Of a stretch of DNA of 64,000 bases, positions 51,995 through 61,314 are shown piece after piece. The translations under genes and the position numbers were made by a program. The stretch covers positions 1-64,000 of the forward strand of contig CAMFLR010000018.1 of NCBI GenBank assembly GCA_945957605.1, in the 5' to 3' direction. The notes beneath the pieces are model-generated. The model had not been told where the DNA came from and made no database searches. It saw only the letters and a program-made list of their open reading frames with translations. This DNA is from an uncultured Isosphaeraceae bacterium. Lineage in GTDB: Bacteria > Planctomycetota > Planctomycetia > Isosphaerales > Isosphaeraceae. Within the stretch, counting starts at the first letter, position 1; every line of letters begins with the position of its first letter.

Positions 51995-53575
51995 ATGCAC
52001 GACCATTCGCCCGCCGTCTCGGCGCACGCGCTTGCTGGCGCAGTTCCCTCGCGCACACATAAACCTGCGGGCACGAAGCCGTCGCCGCTCGTTTCCGTTC
52101 TCATGCTCGCCATTCTCGGCCTCGTTGTGGCCGGGGTGTTTTTCGTTCCCAGGTGGATCGGCCCGCGCGCAACCGGCGTCGCGGCCGCGACTGGCGAGAA
52201 AGAAGAAAAGCCGTCGTTTGATCCCAAAACAACCGTCGTTCTCGCCGACGGCAAGCGCAAGGTCGCCGGGATTGCACTCGGCGAGGTCCGCAAGGATGAA
52301 CTTGCGACCGAAGTGACTGTCGCCGGCACGGTTTCGCTCAATCGTGACCGTCAGGTCGAAATCAAGCCGCGAGTTCCGGGCGTGGTGCGATCGGTGGCGG
52401 TGATGATCGGCCGCAAGGTGAAGGCAGGCGACGTGCTTGCGACGCTCGATAGCGCCGAAGTTGGAGCCGCTCGGCTGAATCTGCGCGCCCGCCAGCGCGA
52501 ATTGGCGACGACCAAGGTCGAGGCCGAGTGGAAGCGTGAGGTGAACAATAACGTCGCCGAGCTGGTGCCGCTTCTGCGCAAATCGACGCCGATGCGCAAG
52601 CTCGAAGACATGTTCCGCGACAAGCCGCTTGGTGCGTATCGCGGCGATTTGCTCGGCACCTACGCTGAGTTCGAAATCGCCTCGCACGAGGAAGAAAAGC
52701 AGGCGGATATGTTCAAGAACAACCTCGTCGGCGAGCACCCGGTGTTTGTCAGCAAGCACACCCGCGAAGGGAAACAGGCGCGGTTCGAATCGTCGCTGGA
52801 ACAGGTGCGGTTTGACGCCTCGCTCCAGTCGCGCCTGGCCGATCAGCAGGTGCGCGCGGCCGAGGCGTCCGTCATCGATGCAGCCCAGCGTTTGCGCATC
52901 CTGGGAGTTTCGGAAGATCTCTCCAAGGTGTTCGACCCGCCGCCGCCCATTAAAACGGCTGATGGTCAGTTTGAAGACGTGACGATTTACTCGATCGTTG
53001 CTCCATTCGACGGCACGATCGTCTCGCGTACCGCCGTTCCGTCGCAGCGCGTCGAACTGACTGATTCGTTGTTCAATCTGGCCGATCTCACGACCGTGCG
53101 CGTGACGGCAAATGTGCCCGAATCGCTCCTCGGCCTCCTGCCCGCGCTCGGCAAGCCGACGTTGCAAGTCACCGCGACGGCGTATCCCGGCAAGCAATTT
53201 CCGGCGAGTGTGATTTACGTCAGCGAGGAAGTCGACCCAGCCACGCGCACCGTGGGCTTGATCGCCGAAATGCCCAATCCCGATGGTCAGCTCCGTCCCG
53301 GCATGTTTGTACAGATCAAGCTCGACTCGCCAGTGAAGACGACGGCATTCACGCTTCCTTCGGGTGCGATCGTTGAAATCGAAGGAAAAACCGGCGTGTT
53401 TTGCATCGGTAAAGATCCAAACACGTTCGTATTCCATTATGTTCAGGCCAAGGCCGAGGCTAACGGTCGACGGGCGATCATCTCCGGCTTGAAAGAGGGA
53501 GAGCAGGTTGTCGTAACGGGGGCGTTCACGCTCAAGAGCGAGCTCGTGTTGCAGAACGAGACGGAGGAAGACTGA
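51995..53575 (+). CDS. CzcB-type RND periplasmic adaptor protein
   Basis: 526 residues. A membrane anchor (about 35-56, VLMLAILGLVVAGVFFVP) precedes the barrel and lipoyl halves (GTVSLNRDRQVEIKPRVPGV, VMIGRKVKAGDVLATLDSAE), a long helical hairpin (about 165-300) and the beta-barrel with IYSIVAPFDGTIVSRTAVPS, EEVDPATRTVGLIAEMPNPD and LRPGMFVQIKL. Together with the following gene it forms the inner part of a heavy-metal (cobalt/zinc/cadmium or copper/silver type) efflux complex. GGAGG supports the ATG at 51995. No outer-membrane partner is in the window. Confidence 0.88.
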   Translation: MHDHSPAVSAHALAGAVPSRTHKPAGTKPSPLVSVLMLAILGLVVAGVFFVPRWIGPRATGVAAATGEKEEKPSFDPKTTVVLADGKRKVAGIALGEVRKDELATEVTVAGTVSLNRDRQVEIKPRVPGVVRSVAVMIGRKVKAGDVLATLDSAEVGAARLNLRARQRELATTKVEAEWKREVNNNVAELVPLLRKSTPMRKLEDMFRDKPLGAYRGDLLGTYAEFEIASHEEEKQADMFKNNLVGEHPVFVSKHTREGKQARFESSLEQVRFDASLQSRLADQQVRAAEASVIDAAQRLRILGVSEDLSKVFDPPPPIKTADGQFEDVTIYSIVAPFDGTIVSRTAVPSQRVELTDSLFNLADLTTVRVTANVPESLLGLLPALGKPTLQVTATAYPGKQFPASVIYVSEEVDPATRTVGLIAEMPNPDGQLRPGMFVQIKLDSPVKTTAFTLPSGAIVEIEGKTGVFCIGKDPNTFVFHYVQAKAEANGRRAIISGLKEGEQVVVTGAFTLKSELVLQNETEED

Positions 53576-53590
53576 GCCGCACGCACGGCA

Positions 53591-53668
53591 GCACTGGCAA
53601 AGCCAGTGGCACCCTGAATAATCCCCGTTTCGATCAAGATTGGGTGCCACTGGCTTTGCCAGTGCCCC
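53591..53668. repeat. Intergenic palindromic repeat, family A, first direct copy
   Basis: Contains GCACTGGC-AAA-GCCAGTG with GGCACCC, then GGGTGCCACTGGC-TTT-GCCAGTG after a 26-base spacer. The flanking bases (CGCACG before, CAATCTGCTCTCG after) recur around the second copy at 53906. Confidence 0.85.
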
Positions 53669-53757
53669 TTCTCTTGAATCGGCAAGCAATCTGCTCTCGG
53701 CGAAGCCACAAGAGGCCGAAGCGTAAGAGTTCGTGACATCCTCTTGTCGCTTCGCGA

Positions 53758-53779
53758 CCGGGACAACAAGTTGTCCCGG
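53758..53779. repeat. Short hairpin word inside the repeat block
   Basis: CCGGGACAAC-AA-GTTGTCCCGG is a near-perfect inverted repeat, followed by CCACCC. Just before it, at about 53700-53745, CGAAGCCACAAGAGGCC and GTTCGTGAC match family B, so this gap mixes pieces of families A and B. Confidence 0.7.
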
Positions 53780-53905
53780 CCACCCGATTCGGCCTCATAT
53801 CCGACCCAAATGCGCAATTCCTAGACCTATGCAAGATGCAGAATTCTCGGACGGCCTCAACAAGTTTTCCCGGCCACCCGTGAAGAAAGACGGAGCTACG
53901 CACGA

Positions 53906-53985
53906 TGGCACTGGCATAGCCAGTGGCACCCTGAAAATCTCTCGTTCCCTTCAAGACGGGTGCCACTGGCTATGCCAGTGTCCCC
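53906..53985. repeat. Intergenic palindromic repeat, family A, second direct copy
   Basis: Contains GGCACTGGC-ATA-GCCAGTGG and GGGTGCCACTGGC-TAT-GCCAGTG, spaced as in the first copy. It is a direct repeat of 53591-53668 displaced by about 317 bases, and it ends 45 bases before the pump gene. Confidence 0.85.
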
Positions 53986-54029
53986 AGCCCCTCAATAAGA
54001 CAATCTGCTCTCGCCCCGAGATGTGAATC

Positions 54030-57000
54030 ATGCTCAATGCGTTGATTGAAGCCTCCCTCCGCAATCGCTTTCTCGTCCTCGCCCTCACGGTTCTGGTCGC
54101 CGGCCTCGGCATCTACTCGGCGCTTCACTTGCCGATCGACGCCGTGCCCGACCTGACGAACGTGCAGGTGCAGGTCATCACCGAAGCCCCCGCGCTCAGC
54201 CCGATGGAAGTCGAGACGCTCCTCTCGTTCCCCGTCGAAGGAGCGATGAGCGGTCTGCCCGACGTCGAGCAAATTCGCTCGATCTCAAAATTCGGCATCT
54301 CGGTCGTCACGATCGTCTTCCACGAAGGGACCGACCTCTACCGCGCCCGCCAGCTCGTCAGCGAACGACTCGGCCGCGCGGCGCAGGCGATTCCGCCCGG
54401 CTACGGCACGCCGATGCTCGGGCCGATTTCCACCGCACTTGGCGAAATCTTCCAGTTTCAAGTCAAGGCGATGGACAACGAGCAGGGTCGCAAGCTCACG
54501 CCGATGGACCTGCGCACCAAGCTCGACTGGTTCATCGCCTATCAGCTTCGCGGCGTGCCAGGCGTTACCGAAATCAACTCGCACGGCGGCGAACTCAAGA
54601 CATTTCAGGTCGAGATCGACCCCGACAAGCTCGGTACTTATCGTCTCAGCATGACGCGCGTTTTCGAGGCGCTTCGGGCGAATAACGAAAACGTCGGCGG
54701 CGGATATCTCGTTCATGAAGGCGAAGCGCGTTACATCCGCGGCGTAAGCCAGGTGAAGTCGACCGCCGATATTGCCGCGATCGTCATCGACGAACGCAAC
54801 GGCGTGCCTGTCACAATTGGCGACGTCGCCACTGTTCACCCCGCGCCGATGATTCGTGCGGGTCTCGTCACCAAGGACGGCAAAGGGGAGATCGTTACCG
54901 GCCTGGTGATGATGCTGATCGGCGAGAATTCGCGCAAGGTTGTCGAGCATGTGAAGGCGGAAATCGAAAGGCTCTCGGCCGATCTTGCGAATCAAGGGAT
55001 CGAAATCGTCCCGCTCTACGATCGCACGCATCTCATCGACCAAACGCTGCATACCGTGCTGAAAAACCTGGCAGAAGGCGGCGCGCTCGTCGTTGTGATT
55101 TTGCTCGTGCTGCTGGGCAATATTCGTGCAGGTTTGATTGTCGCCCTGGCAATTCCCCTCGCGATGATGTCGGCCTCGACCATCATGCTCGCGACCGGCG
55201 TCACGGCCAGTTTGATGAGCCTGGGGGCGATCGACTTCGGGCTGATCGTCGATTCCAGCGTGATCATGATCGAAAACTGCGTCCGGCGCCTGGGACACGA
55301 AGGCGGCACGCGGCCGAAGCTCGAAATCATTCGCGATGCCGCGGTCGAAGTGCGCCGGCCGACGATGTTCGGCGAGCTGATCATCGCGATCGTCTATCTG
55401 CCGATCCTGGCGCTTCAAGGAACCGAGGGCAAGTTGTTCCGGCCGATGGCGCTCACTGTCATTTTTGCGCTCGTCGGCTCGATGATTCTTTCGCTCTCGG
55501 TGATGCCGGTGCTGGCGTCTCTGGGCCTTGGTTCCAAGCCAGAGGAGAAGGAAATCTGGCTGATTCGTGCACTCAAACGCGTCTATCGGCCGGTGCTCGA
55601 CGCCGTGGTGATGCGCCCGGTGGTCGCAGTCGGGTTGGCGCTTGCGTTGGTAGGAGTCAGCATTCCGGTGGCGCTCAACCTGGGCGGCGAATTCATGCCC
55701 CGGCTCAATGAGGGCGACCTTCTTATTGAGGCGGTGCGGCTGCCGTCGGCCTCGCTTGAGGGAGCAGTGACGGCCTCGACGCAGATCGAGGATATCCTCA
55801 AGAAGTTCCCTGAAGTGCGGATGGTTTACTGCAAAACCGGCCGGCCCGAAATCGCCAACGACGTGATGGGCGTGCATCAGACCGACGTCTGGACGATGCT
55901 CAAGCCGCAAGCTGACTGGCGCGAAGGGATGACGCGCGACGCTCTCATTGAGGAAATGGACAAGGCGCTTTCCGAAAATGTCCCCGGCGTGAAATTCGGC
56001 TTCAGCCAGCCGATCGAGATGCGCGTGAACGAACTCGTCGCCGGCGTGAAGAGCGACGTCGCCGCTTTGATCTACGGGCCGGATCTCGATCAGCTTCGGA
56101 AGATCGCGTCTGAAGTTGAGCATGTGCTGTCGAAAATCCCCGGCGCGCAGGATCTCAAATCGCCGAGCGCCGGCCGCTTGCCGATGCTCCGCGTGCTCGT
56201 CCGGCGCGATCAACTTGCGCGGTACGGCATCAAGGCGTCCGACGTGCTCGACGCCATCGCCGCGCTTGGTGGAACGACGGTCGGCACTGTGTTCGAGGGG
56301 GAAGTTCGCAGTCCAATTCAGGTGCGACTGCCCGAAAGTTGGCGGAACGATCCCAATCGCATCGCATCGATTCGCGTCGTCGACCCAATGGGCCGGCCGA
56401 TTGCGCTTCGCGATCTGGCCGATGTCACCTTTGAAGAAGGACCGAACGAAGTCGAGCGTGATAACGTCCAGCGCAGGGCTGTCGTGGGTGTGAATGTTCG
56501 CGGACGGGATATCGCGGGTTTCGTCGCCGAGGCTCAGGCCGCGATCAATCGCCAGGTCGTCCGACCGCCGGGATATATCCTGCGATGGGGCGGTCAGTTC
56601 GAGCACCTTCAGACGGCGAGCCAGCGATTGCTGATCGTCGTACCGCTCGCCCTGGCGCTGATCGGACTCCTCCTTTATACAACGCTTGGCTCGGTGAAGC
56701 TGGCGGCGCTCATCTTCATGGCCGTGCCGATGGCCGCCACCGGCGGGATTTTCGCGCTCGCGGCGCGCGGATTGCCGTTCTCGATCTCCGCGGGCGTGGG
56801 ATTCATCGCTCTTTTCGGTGTCGCGGTGTTGAATGGCCTTGTGTGGGTGAGCGCGGTCGAGCACTTGCGGCTCGAAGGCGTCGAACCGCATGCGGCGGCG
56901 GAAGAGGCGGCGCTGGGACGACTCCGGCCGGTCTTGATGACGGCTCTCGTCGCCGGTTTCGGCTTCGTACCGATGGCGGTCGCCACGACGCCAGGGGCCG

Positions 57001-57230
57001 AGATTCAGCGCCCGCTGGCTACGGTTGTGATCGGTGGTCTCGTTACGTCAACACTTTTGACGTTGCTTGTTCTCCCCTCGATCTACCCCTGGTTTGCCGA
57101 CAAGAGTAAGGTAAATGAGGAGCCGTTTACTTTCGGCGACTCAAACGGCGCTCCCGAATCAGACGGAAACCCGACCCAAGAAAACGCGACACCCGTTCCG
57201 TCGGCCCCTCTCAACGCACCAGAAGGATAG
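54030..57230 (+). CDS. CzcA-type heavy-metal RND efflux pump
   Basis: 1066 residues, the normal RND length plus a polar C-terminal tail (about 1030-1066). Twelve membrane helices and two large periplasmic loops are expected. The proton-relay helix reads LGAIDFGLIVDSSVIMIENC, the HME-RND signature with two aspartates; GGEFMPRLNEGDL and the N-terminal RNRFLVLALTVLVAGLGIYS are also typical of the CzcA/CusA group. It exports divalent or monovalent metal ions from periplasm or cytoplasm using protons. The specific metal cannot be read by eye. Confidence 0.92.
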   Translation: MLNALIEASLRNRFLVLALTVLVAGLGIYSALHLPIDAVPDLTNVQVQVITEAPALSPMEVETLLSFPVEGAMSGLPDVEQIRSISKFGISVVTIVFHEGTDLYRARQLVSERLGRAAQAIPPGYGTPMLGPISTALGEIFQFQVKAMDNEQGRKLTPMDLRTKLDWFIAYQLRGVPGVTEINSHGGELKTFQVEIDPDKLGTYRLSMTRVFEALRANNENVGGGYLVHEGEARYIRGVSQVKSTADIAAIVIDERNGVPVTIGDVATVHPAPMIRAGLVTKDGKGEIVTGLVMMLIGENSRKVVEHVKAEIERLSADLANQGIEIVPLYDRTHLIDQTLHTVLKNLAEGGALVVVILLVLLGNIRAGLIVALAIPLAMMSASTIMLATGVTASLMSLGAIDFGLIVDSSVIMIENCVRRLGHEGGTRPKLEIIRDAAVEVRRPTMFGELIIAIVYLPILALQGTEGKLFRPMALTVIFALVGSMILSLSVMPVLASLGLGSKPEEKEIWLIRALKRVYRPVLDAVVMRPVVAVGLALALVGVSIPVALNLGGEFMPRLNEGDLLIEAVRLPSASLEGAVTASTQIEDILKKFPEVRMVYCKTGRPEIANDVMGVHQTDVWTMLKPQADWREGMTRDALIEEMDKALSENVPGVKFGFSQPIEMRVNELVAGVKSDVAALIYGPDLDQLRKIASEVEHVLSKIPGAQDLKSPSAGRLPMLRVLVRRDQLARYGIKASDVLDAIAALGGTTVGTVFEGEVRSPIQVRLPESWRNDPNRIASIRVVDPMGRPIALRDLADVTFEEGPNEVERDNVQRRAVVGVNVRGRDIAGFVAEAQAAINRQVVRPPGYILRWGGQFEHLQTASQRLLIVVPLALALIGLLLYTTLGSVKLAALIFMAVPMAATGGIFALAARGLPFSISAGVGFIALFGVAVLNGLVWVSAVEHLRLEGVEPHAAAEEAALGRLRPVLMTALVAGFGFVPMAVATTPGAEIQRPLATVVIGGLVTSTLLTLLVLPSIYPWFADKSKVNEEPFTFGDSNGAPESDGNPTQENATPVPSAPLNAPEG

Positions 57231-57315
57231 TCAAAAAGCCCAGAGCGGCGTAACGCTCACACAAAGGTTCGCGATCGGCATGGCTATTTCGGCCGGCCGG
57301 TCGCCGGAGATCGTC

Positions 57316-58080
57316 ATGGCGATCGACCCGACGATTGAGCCGATCGACCGACTGAGCCCCATCATCCGCCCGCCGCATGTTCCCGTCATGTATCAGGAGT
57401 GGCGCCACCTCACCTTTCTCCACTGGGAGGTCGCGCCAGATTGCCTCCGCCTACTCCTTCCCCCAGACCTTGAACTCGACACCTTCGACGGCCGCGCCTA
57501 CGTGGGGCTTGTTTCCTTTACGATGCGCGGGGTGCGGCCGAAGTTTCTTCCCAGCTTGCCCTGGCTCTCTTTTTTCCACGAAACGAACGTGCGGACCTAC
57601 GTCCACAGGGGCGGAAAAGACCCTGGCGTGTGGTTTTTTAGCCTCGAAGCGGCGAACCCGGTGGCGGTGGCGATCGCCCGCGCGACGTTCGGCCTTCCTT
57701 ATTACCACGCGAGAATGTGCTTGATGTCGGAGAATGGGGAAGCTTTTCCGAGGCTCAATTATGTCTCGGAAAGGTGCGGTGAATGGAGTCCACCGGCCCG
57801 TTCAGAAGTCCGTGCCCACGTTGTCGGGCCGGTGACCCCTGCTCTCCCGGGAACGCTCGAGCACTTTCTGGCCGAGCGCTATGTCCTTTATTCCCAGCGC
57901 GGGGGAAAACTTTTTCGGGGGCAGGTTCACCACCAACCCTACCCTCTTCAATTGGCGAACGTCGATACGTTCGATGAGAACCTTGTGACGCGCCTGGGAA
58001 TCGCCTGTCCGCCCGCCGCCCCGCTCGCTCATTACGCGTCGGGCGTGAAAGTGGAAGTGTTCAGATTAACACCTCTATAA
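57316..58080 (+). CDS. DUF2071 (YqjF-like) protein
   Basis: 254 residues with this start. The family pattern is clear: MYQEWRHLTFLHWEVAPDCL, LLPPDLELDTFDGRAYVGLV, FHETNVRTYV and GVWFFSLEAANPVAVAIARA, then LPYYHARM. DUF2071 proteins are cytoplasmic and resemble the acetoacetate-decarboxylase fold; their reaction is not established. A GGAG site eight bases before the ATG at 57316 favours it over an ATG at 57280. The gene follows the pump closely on the same strand, but a functional tie is not obvious. Confidence 0.8.
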   Translation: MAIDPTIEPIDRLSPIIRPPHVPVMYQEWRHLTFLHWEVAPDCLRLLLPPDLELDTFDGRAYVGLVSFTMRGVRPKFLPSLPWLSFFHETNVRTYVHRGGKDPGVWFFSLEAANPVAVAIARATFGLPYYHARMCLMSENGEAFPRLNYVSERCGEWSPPARSEVRAHVVGPVTPALPGTLEHFLAERYVLYSQRGGKLFRGQVHHQPYPLQLANVDTFDENLVTRLGIACPPAAPLAHYASGVKVEVFRLTPL

Positions 58081-58502
58081 GCCGTCGACGACGACGATCA
58101 TCGCAAAACGCTTGTTTTCTCGACTCAAACGCGATGAGTGGGTGAATGGACCGGCGTGCGACCACGTCGCGGTCGTTCTATCGCCACTGACGTTCGTTTA
58201 TGTTTTGTAATTTCGTATTTGCTTAATCGAAAAACGAGAACGTGTGCGATTTTGTTTGATGCAAACGACACAACGGGAGATGACGGCCGTATAGCACACG
58301 TTTCTGCGTATCGCGGGAATTTATTTGGTTAATCCGCAAAAACATCTTGCAATTCCGTCGGAACTCTCCCATTCTGGCAAACCACCGTGGGTGATGCGGG
58401 ATGCCAAATCCCTTGACCGAAGGGATGAGGAATCGTCGCCCCGCGTGATCTCAGCCGTAACGGAGCGGTTGACGCCCTCGGGTTCTCCAGGGAGTCGGAA
58501 AG
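58081..58502. other. Gene-free stretch, 422 bases
   Basis: Separates DUF2071 from the CAP-domain gene. It includes an AT-rich patch near 58190-58260 that may hold a promoter. Nothing else was recognised. Confidence 0.4.
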
Positions 58503-59060
58503 TTGCACCTTCGAATCTTCACCTCGTTCTCCGGCCGCGCCCTGTCGCTCGCCATCGCGCTGATGGCCACGTCGTCGATCGCGAACGCCCAGCAGGTGGT
58601 TCGTGCCGATGGCGCCGTTGCGACCGCTGTCCAGCCGACGACGACCGTCGTTACCCAGCCTGCCGCAGCCGCTCAGCCCGCCGCCACGACGGAAGCTGCG
58701 CAGCCTGCTGCTGCCGCTGCCACCACGGAAACTGCCGCCGCACAGCCGGTTTATGGCGATCCCTACGGTTTTGTGAACTGGCTGAACGCAACCCGCGCTC
58801 AGTATGGACTTTCGGCCGTTGGTTATGACCCGAATCTTACGAACTGGGCCGCTGTGAACAACAGCCACCAGGCCTCGCGTGGCATCGGCCACTACGTGAT
58901 GGGCCCCGCCCGTCGCCAGAATTCGGCCATGGGTCACTACACCAGCATCGGTGCCATGTGGATGGCCTCGCCCGCCCACCGCGCCGCTCTGCTCGACCCC
59001 ACCATCCGGTTCGTCGGCATCGCTGGTGCCGGTGCGTACTGGACCTACAACGCCTATTGA
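58503..59060 (+). CDS. Secreted CAP (SCP/PR-1-like) domain protein
   Basis: 185 residues with a TTG start at 58503, chosen because AGGGAG lies 9 bases upstream and a good signal peptide begins there (ending SSIANAQ). A low-complexity Ala/Thr/Pro/Gln linker (about 35-85) leads to the CAP domain: FVNWLNATRAQYGLSAVGYD, ANSHQAS-like NNSHQASRGIGHYVMG and AMWMASPAHRAALLDPTIRF. CAP domains bind lipids, sterols or metals or act as toxins; here the site is only partly conserved. Exported. Confidence 0.82.
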   Translation: MHLRIFTSFSGRALSLAIALMATSSIANAQQVVRADGAVATAVQPTTTVVTQPAAAAQPAATTEAAQPAAAAATTETAAAQPVYGDPYGFVNWLNATRAQYGLSAVGYDPNLTNWAAVNNSHQASRGIGHYVMGPARRQNSAMGHYTSIGAMWMASPAHRAALLDPTIRFVGIAGAGAYWTYNAY

Positions 59061-59219
59061 TGGGCGTTCGCGAGTTGCGTTCCCTGTGTTGAACGCATCG
59101 CACTACCGGCATTGACGCCGGGCTCAAGTCGGCCACGTTCAAGGCTCGCCGCTCGCGGCAGATTGGATCGTCGTGCGCCTTGGACCCCGCGACGCTATGG
59201 TCGCCCTGTTAAAGCGAAG

Positions 59220-59239
59220 CGCCCCCACGGACGGGGGCG
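59220..59239 (+). terminator. Hairpin between convergent genes, likely terminator
   Basis: CGCCCCC (59220-59226) pairs with GGGGGCG (59233-59239) over an ACGGAC loop. It sits between the CAP-domain gene (plus) and the lipoprotein gene (minus), so it may serve both. The following T-run is weak. Confidence 0.6.
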
Positions 59240-59266
59240 TCGCTATTTCGTGCGTCGAGCGACCGA

Positions 59267-59845
59267 TCACAAGAACAGATTTGCCTTGATCTTACCGAGA
59301 ATCTGCTGCTCGAGTGCCGTATCTCGGCCGCGGGGAATCCAGCCGTTCGCGGCGGGCAGCGGGCCGACGACGTCTCGGGCGCGATTGACGGGGATGGTGT
59401 TGTCGAACACCGCACGGCCGTAAAGTTGCTTCTCTGGCCTAATCATGTCTTCGAGCTCTTTGAAGACTTCGACCTTCACCGCGAAGGTGCCGGTCGACGT
59501 TGGGTTCACCGTGATCCGGGCCCAGCGGCGAATCGTTTGTAGGCTCGACTCGAGCCGCTCCTTGAAGCCGACCGAGTCGCCATACCAAGGCTCGAGCAAA
59601 GTCGCGCCGGTCTTCGGCTGCGTGATGATCACGCGCTGAAGGCGGTTCTCGCTCGCGATGTCGAAGTAGTCGTCGAGAACGGTGATCGACGCCTTCCAGA
59701 CCGTTTCGAAATCGGCAGAGGGAACGCTTAGCGGGTTCGTCGCCTGCGCCTGCGGCCCAGTCATGATCGAGCAACCGACCTGGTTTGCCAGGATGGCCAA
59801 ACCGAGCCATCCTGCCACAACCTTCCGCCTTGCCTCATTACTCAT
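59267..59845 (-). CDS. Probable lipoprotein of unknown function
   Basis: 192 residues. A hydrophobic start ends in NQVGC with C25 as a candidate lipidated cysteine (the lipobox is imperfect). The mature part has ADFETVWKASITVLDDYFDI, LEPWYGDSVGFKERLESSLQ and TIRRWARITVNP, a pattern I recall from other planctomycete lipoproteins, with no known role. The start at 59845 has GAGGGTG upstream. Confidence 0.65.
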   Translation of the reverse strand: MSNEARRKVVAGWLGLAILANQVGCSIMTGPQAQATNPLSVPSADFETVWKASITVLDDYFDIASENRLQRVIITQPKTGATLLEPWYGDSVGFKERLESSLQTIRRWARITVNPTSTGTFAVKVEVFKELEDMIRPEKQLYGRAVFDNTIPVNRARDVVGPLPAANGWIPRGRDTALEQQILGKIKANLFL

Positions 59846-60216
59846 ATAACACACCCTCGCCGGCTGGCCTGGCACGTCCAGGCGTGTCGGCGGCTCATTT
59901 GAGTGCCGAGTCCGCCCGTTTGGACGCTTGATTCGCGCGTGGATCGAGGAACGGGGAGCTTCGGCGAGGTGTGATCACGGGCTTGGTGGTGGAAAAATCC
60001 GGCCACGCACCCTTGCGCGGTGGGAATGGTGCGGTTTTTCTCAATTTGCAGCAAGACCGATTTGTGCGCGTTTGTAAAAAGTGACCTAAAATCGAGTGTC
60101 TAGAACCAGGCACCTGTTCACTAACTTATGAGTCTAAGTGAACGTGATTCTCCCGACGTTAGGGTAAATCGTCCCGTCATCGGGAGCGATGTCTGGACAG
60201 ACGGGAGAATATGGTC
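59846..60216. other. Structured leader region between divergent genes, 371 bases
   Basis: The last 100 bases before the GGDEF-fold gene contain two inverted repeats: GTTCACT (60116-60122) with AGTGAAC (60137-60143), and CTCCCGA (60150-60156) with TCGGGAG (60180-60186). They may form hairpins in the leader. No known riboswitch was recognised. The remainder shows nothing I can name. Confidence 0.4.
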
Positions 60217-61257
60217 ATGTCCATCCCTTCAACTCCGCGAAACCTCCCGGCTTCGCCGGCCGTTTTTCCTGATTCGTCCAGCAGCGTCCCTGCGCACGTC
60301 GCCGCTTGGCTTGGCGAGGCTCTCGCACACTGGTCCCGCCGCCGTGCAGACACCCCCGATACCGCCATCGACGAAGCCGCCGATCTGCTCGCCGTGCCTT
60401 GCAGCGCCCAGGCTTTTGACAACGCGCTCATCGCGCTGGCCAAGCGCGTTGCCGGTCCTGGAGTTCGCGACGTTCAGGTCGTTCGGCCCTCACCAGGCAA
60501 GCCCCGGGCCGAGCTCGCCGAGAACGGCACGATGGTGGAAATCCCGCTCCGGTTCGACGGCAAGGACCACGGCCTGATCCGCCTGACCTTTGAAGGTCCG
60601 CACCACTTCAGCCCCGAACGCTATCGCCGTCTGACCACGCTGGGCATTCTCGGCGGTGCGGTCGACGTTCGCTCCGGCACCGACTCGCCTTCAGCGGTCT
60701 CCAGGCGCCCGCAGGACCTGGCGATTACCCACGACGCGACGACCGGCCTGCCCAACGCATCCTTCCTGACGGCCTATCTCAACTACGCCCTCGCGCTGGC
60801 GGGACGTCGCCACGAACCGATTTCGCTGCTCTGCATCGGCATCGATCGTCTCACGGCGATTCGTGCCCTCCACGGCCCCGGTCTGGCAGACGAGGTTGTG
60901 CGCAAGGTCGCCCGAACAATCGCCGGCACGCTCCGCAGCAGCGATCTGATCGCCCGCCTCGACGACGGCCGCCTCATGGCGGTTCTGCCGGGTGCGTCGC
61001 ACGAAGACAGCCGGGAGGTTGCAGAAACCGTCCGACTGGCCATTTCCGCCGCAGGTGTCGCGACGCCCCGAATGCCGATCATCACCGCGGCAATCGGCGT
61101 GGCAAGTTACCCCGATCACGCAGCCGACGCCGTCTCCCTTCGTGCCATGGCCGCCGCCGCGCTCGCGGATGCACGATCGAAAGGCCACAACCGAGTCGCC
61201 GCCGCTCCCGAGCCGTCGGTCGAAGAGACGGTGGTTCTGCATCTCGTCGAAGCCTGA
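60217..61257 (+). CDS. GGDEF-fold protein with degenerate active site
   Basis: 346 residues. An N-terminal helical and GAF-like region (about 15-155) is followed by a diguanylate-cyclase fold (about 165-335) with DATTGLPNASFLTAYLNYAL, CIGIDRLTAIRALHGPGLAD and TAAIGVASYPDHAADAVSLR. The GGDEF motif is LDDGR (248-252), and the guanine-binding N and D of the usual DxxxxFKxxND are replaced, so it should not make c-di-GMP. It may bind a nucleotide or a partner instead. GGGAG is 10 bases before the ATG at 60217; an ATG at 60211 is too close to it. Confidence 0.85.
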   Translation: MSIPSTPRNLPASPAVFPDSSSSVPAHVAAWLGEALAHWSRRRADTPDTAIDEAADLLAVPCSAQAFDNALIALAKRVAGPGVRDVQVVRPSPGKPRAELAENGTMVEIPLRFDGKDHGLIRLTFEGPHHFSPERYRRLTTLGILGGAVDVRSGTDSPSAVSRRPQDLAITHDATTGLPNASFLTAYLNYALALAGRRHEPISLLCIGIDRLTAIRALHGPGLADEVVRKVARTIAGTLRSSDLIARLDDGRLMAVLPGASHEDSREVAETVRLAISAAGVATPRMPIITAAIGVASYPDHAADAVSLRAMAAAALADARSKGHNRVAAAPEPSVEETVVLHLVEA

Positions 61258-61289
61258 GATTGGTTCGACTTCTTATAGATGAATGAAGA

Positions 61290-61314
61290 GGGCGGCCTTG
61301 TGCCGCCCTTTTTT
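61290..61314 (+). terminator. Rho-independent terminator of the GGDEF-fold gene
   Basis: GGGCGGC (61290-61296) and GCCGCCC (61302-61308) flank CTTGT and are followed by six T residues. It begins 33 bases after the stop codon. Confidence 0.93.

Noticed and set aside
51992-53689. Open frame of 565 codons antisense to the CzcB-type adaptor
   Set aside because: Antisense shadow of a clear gene, with no recognisable domain.
54285-56891. Open frame of 868 codons antisense to the CzcA-type pump
   Set aside because: It lies wholly inside a strongly supported gene on the other strand, and its protein is rich in His/Arg/Asp with no motif. Such frames arise from GC-rich codon bias.
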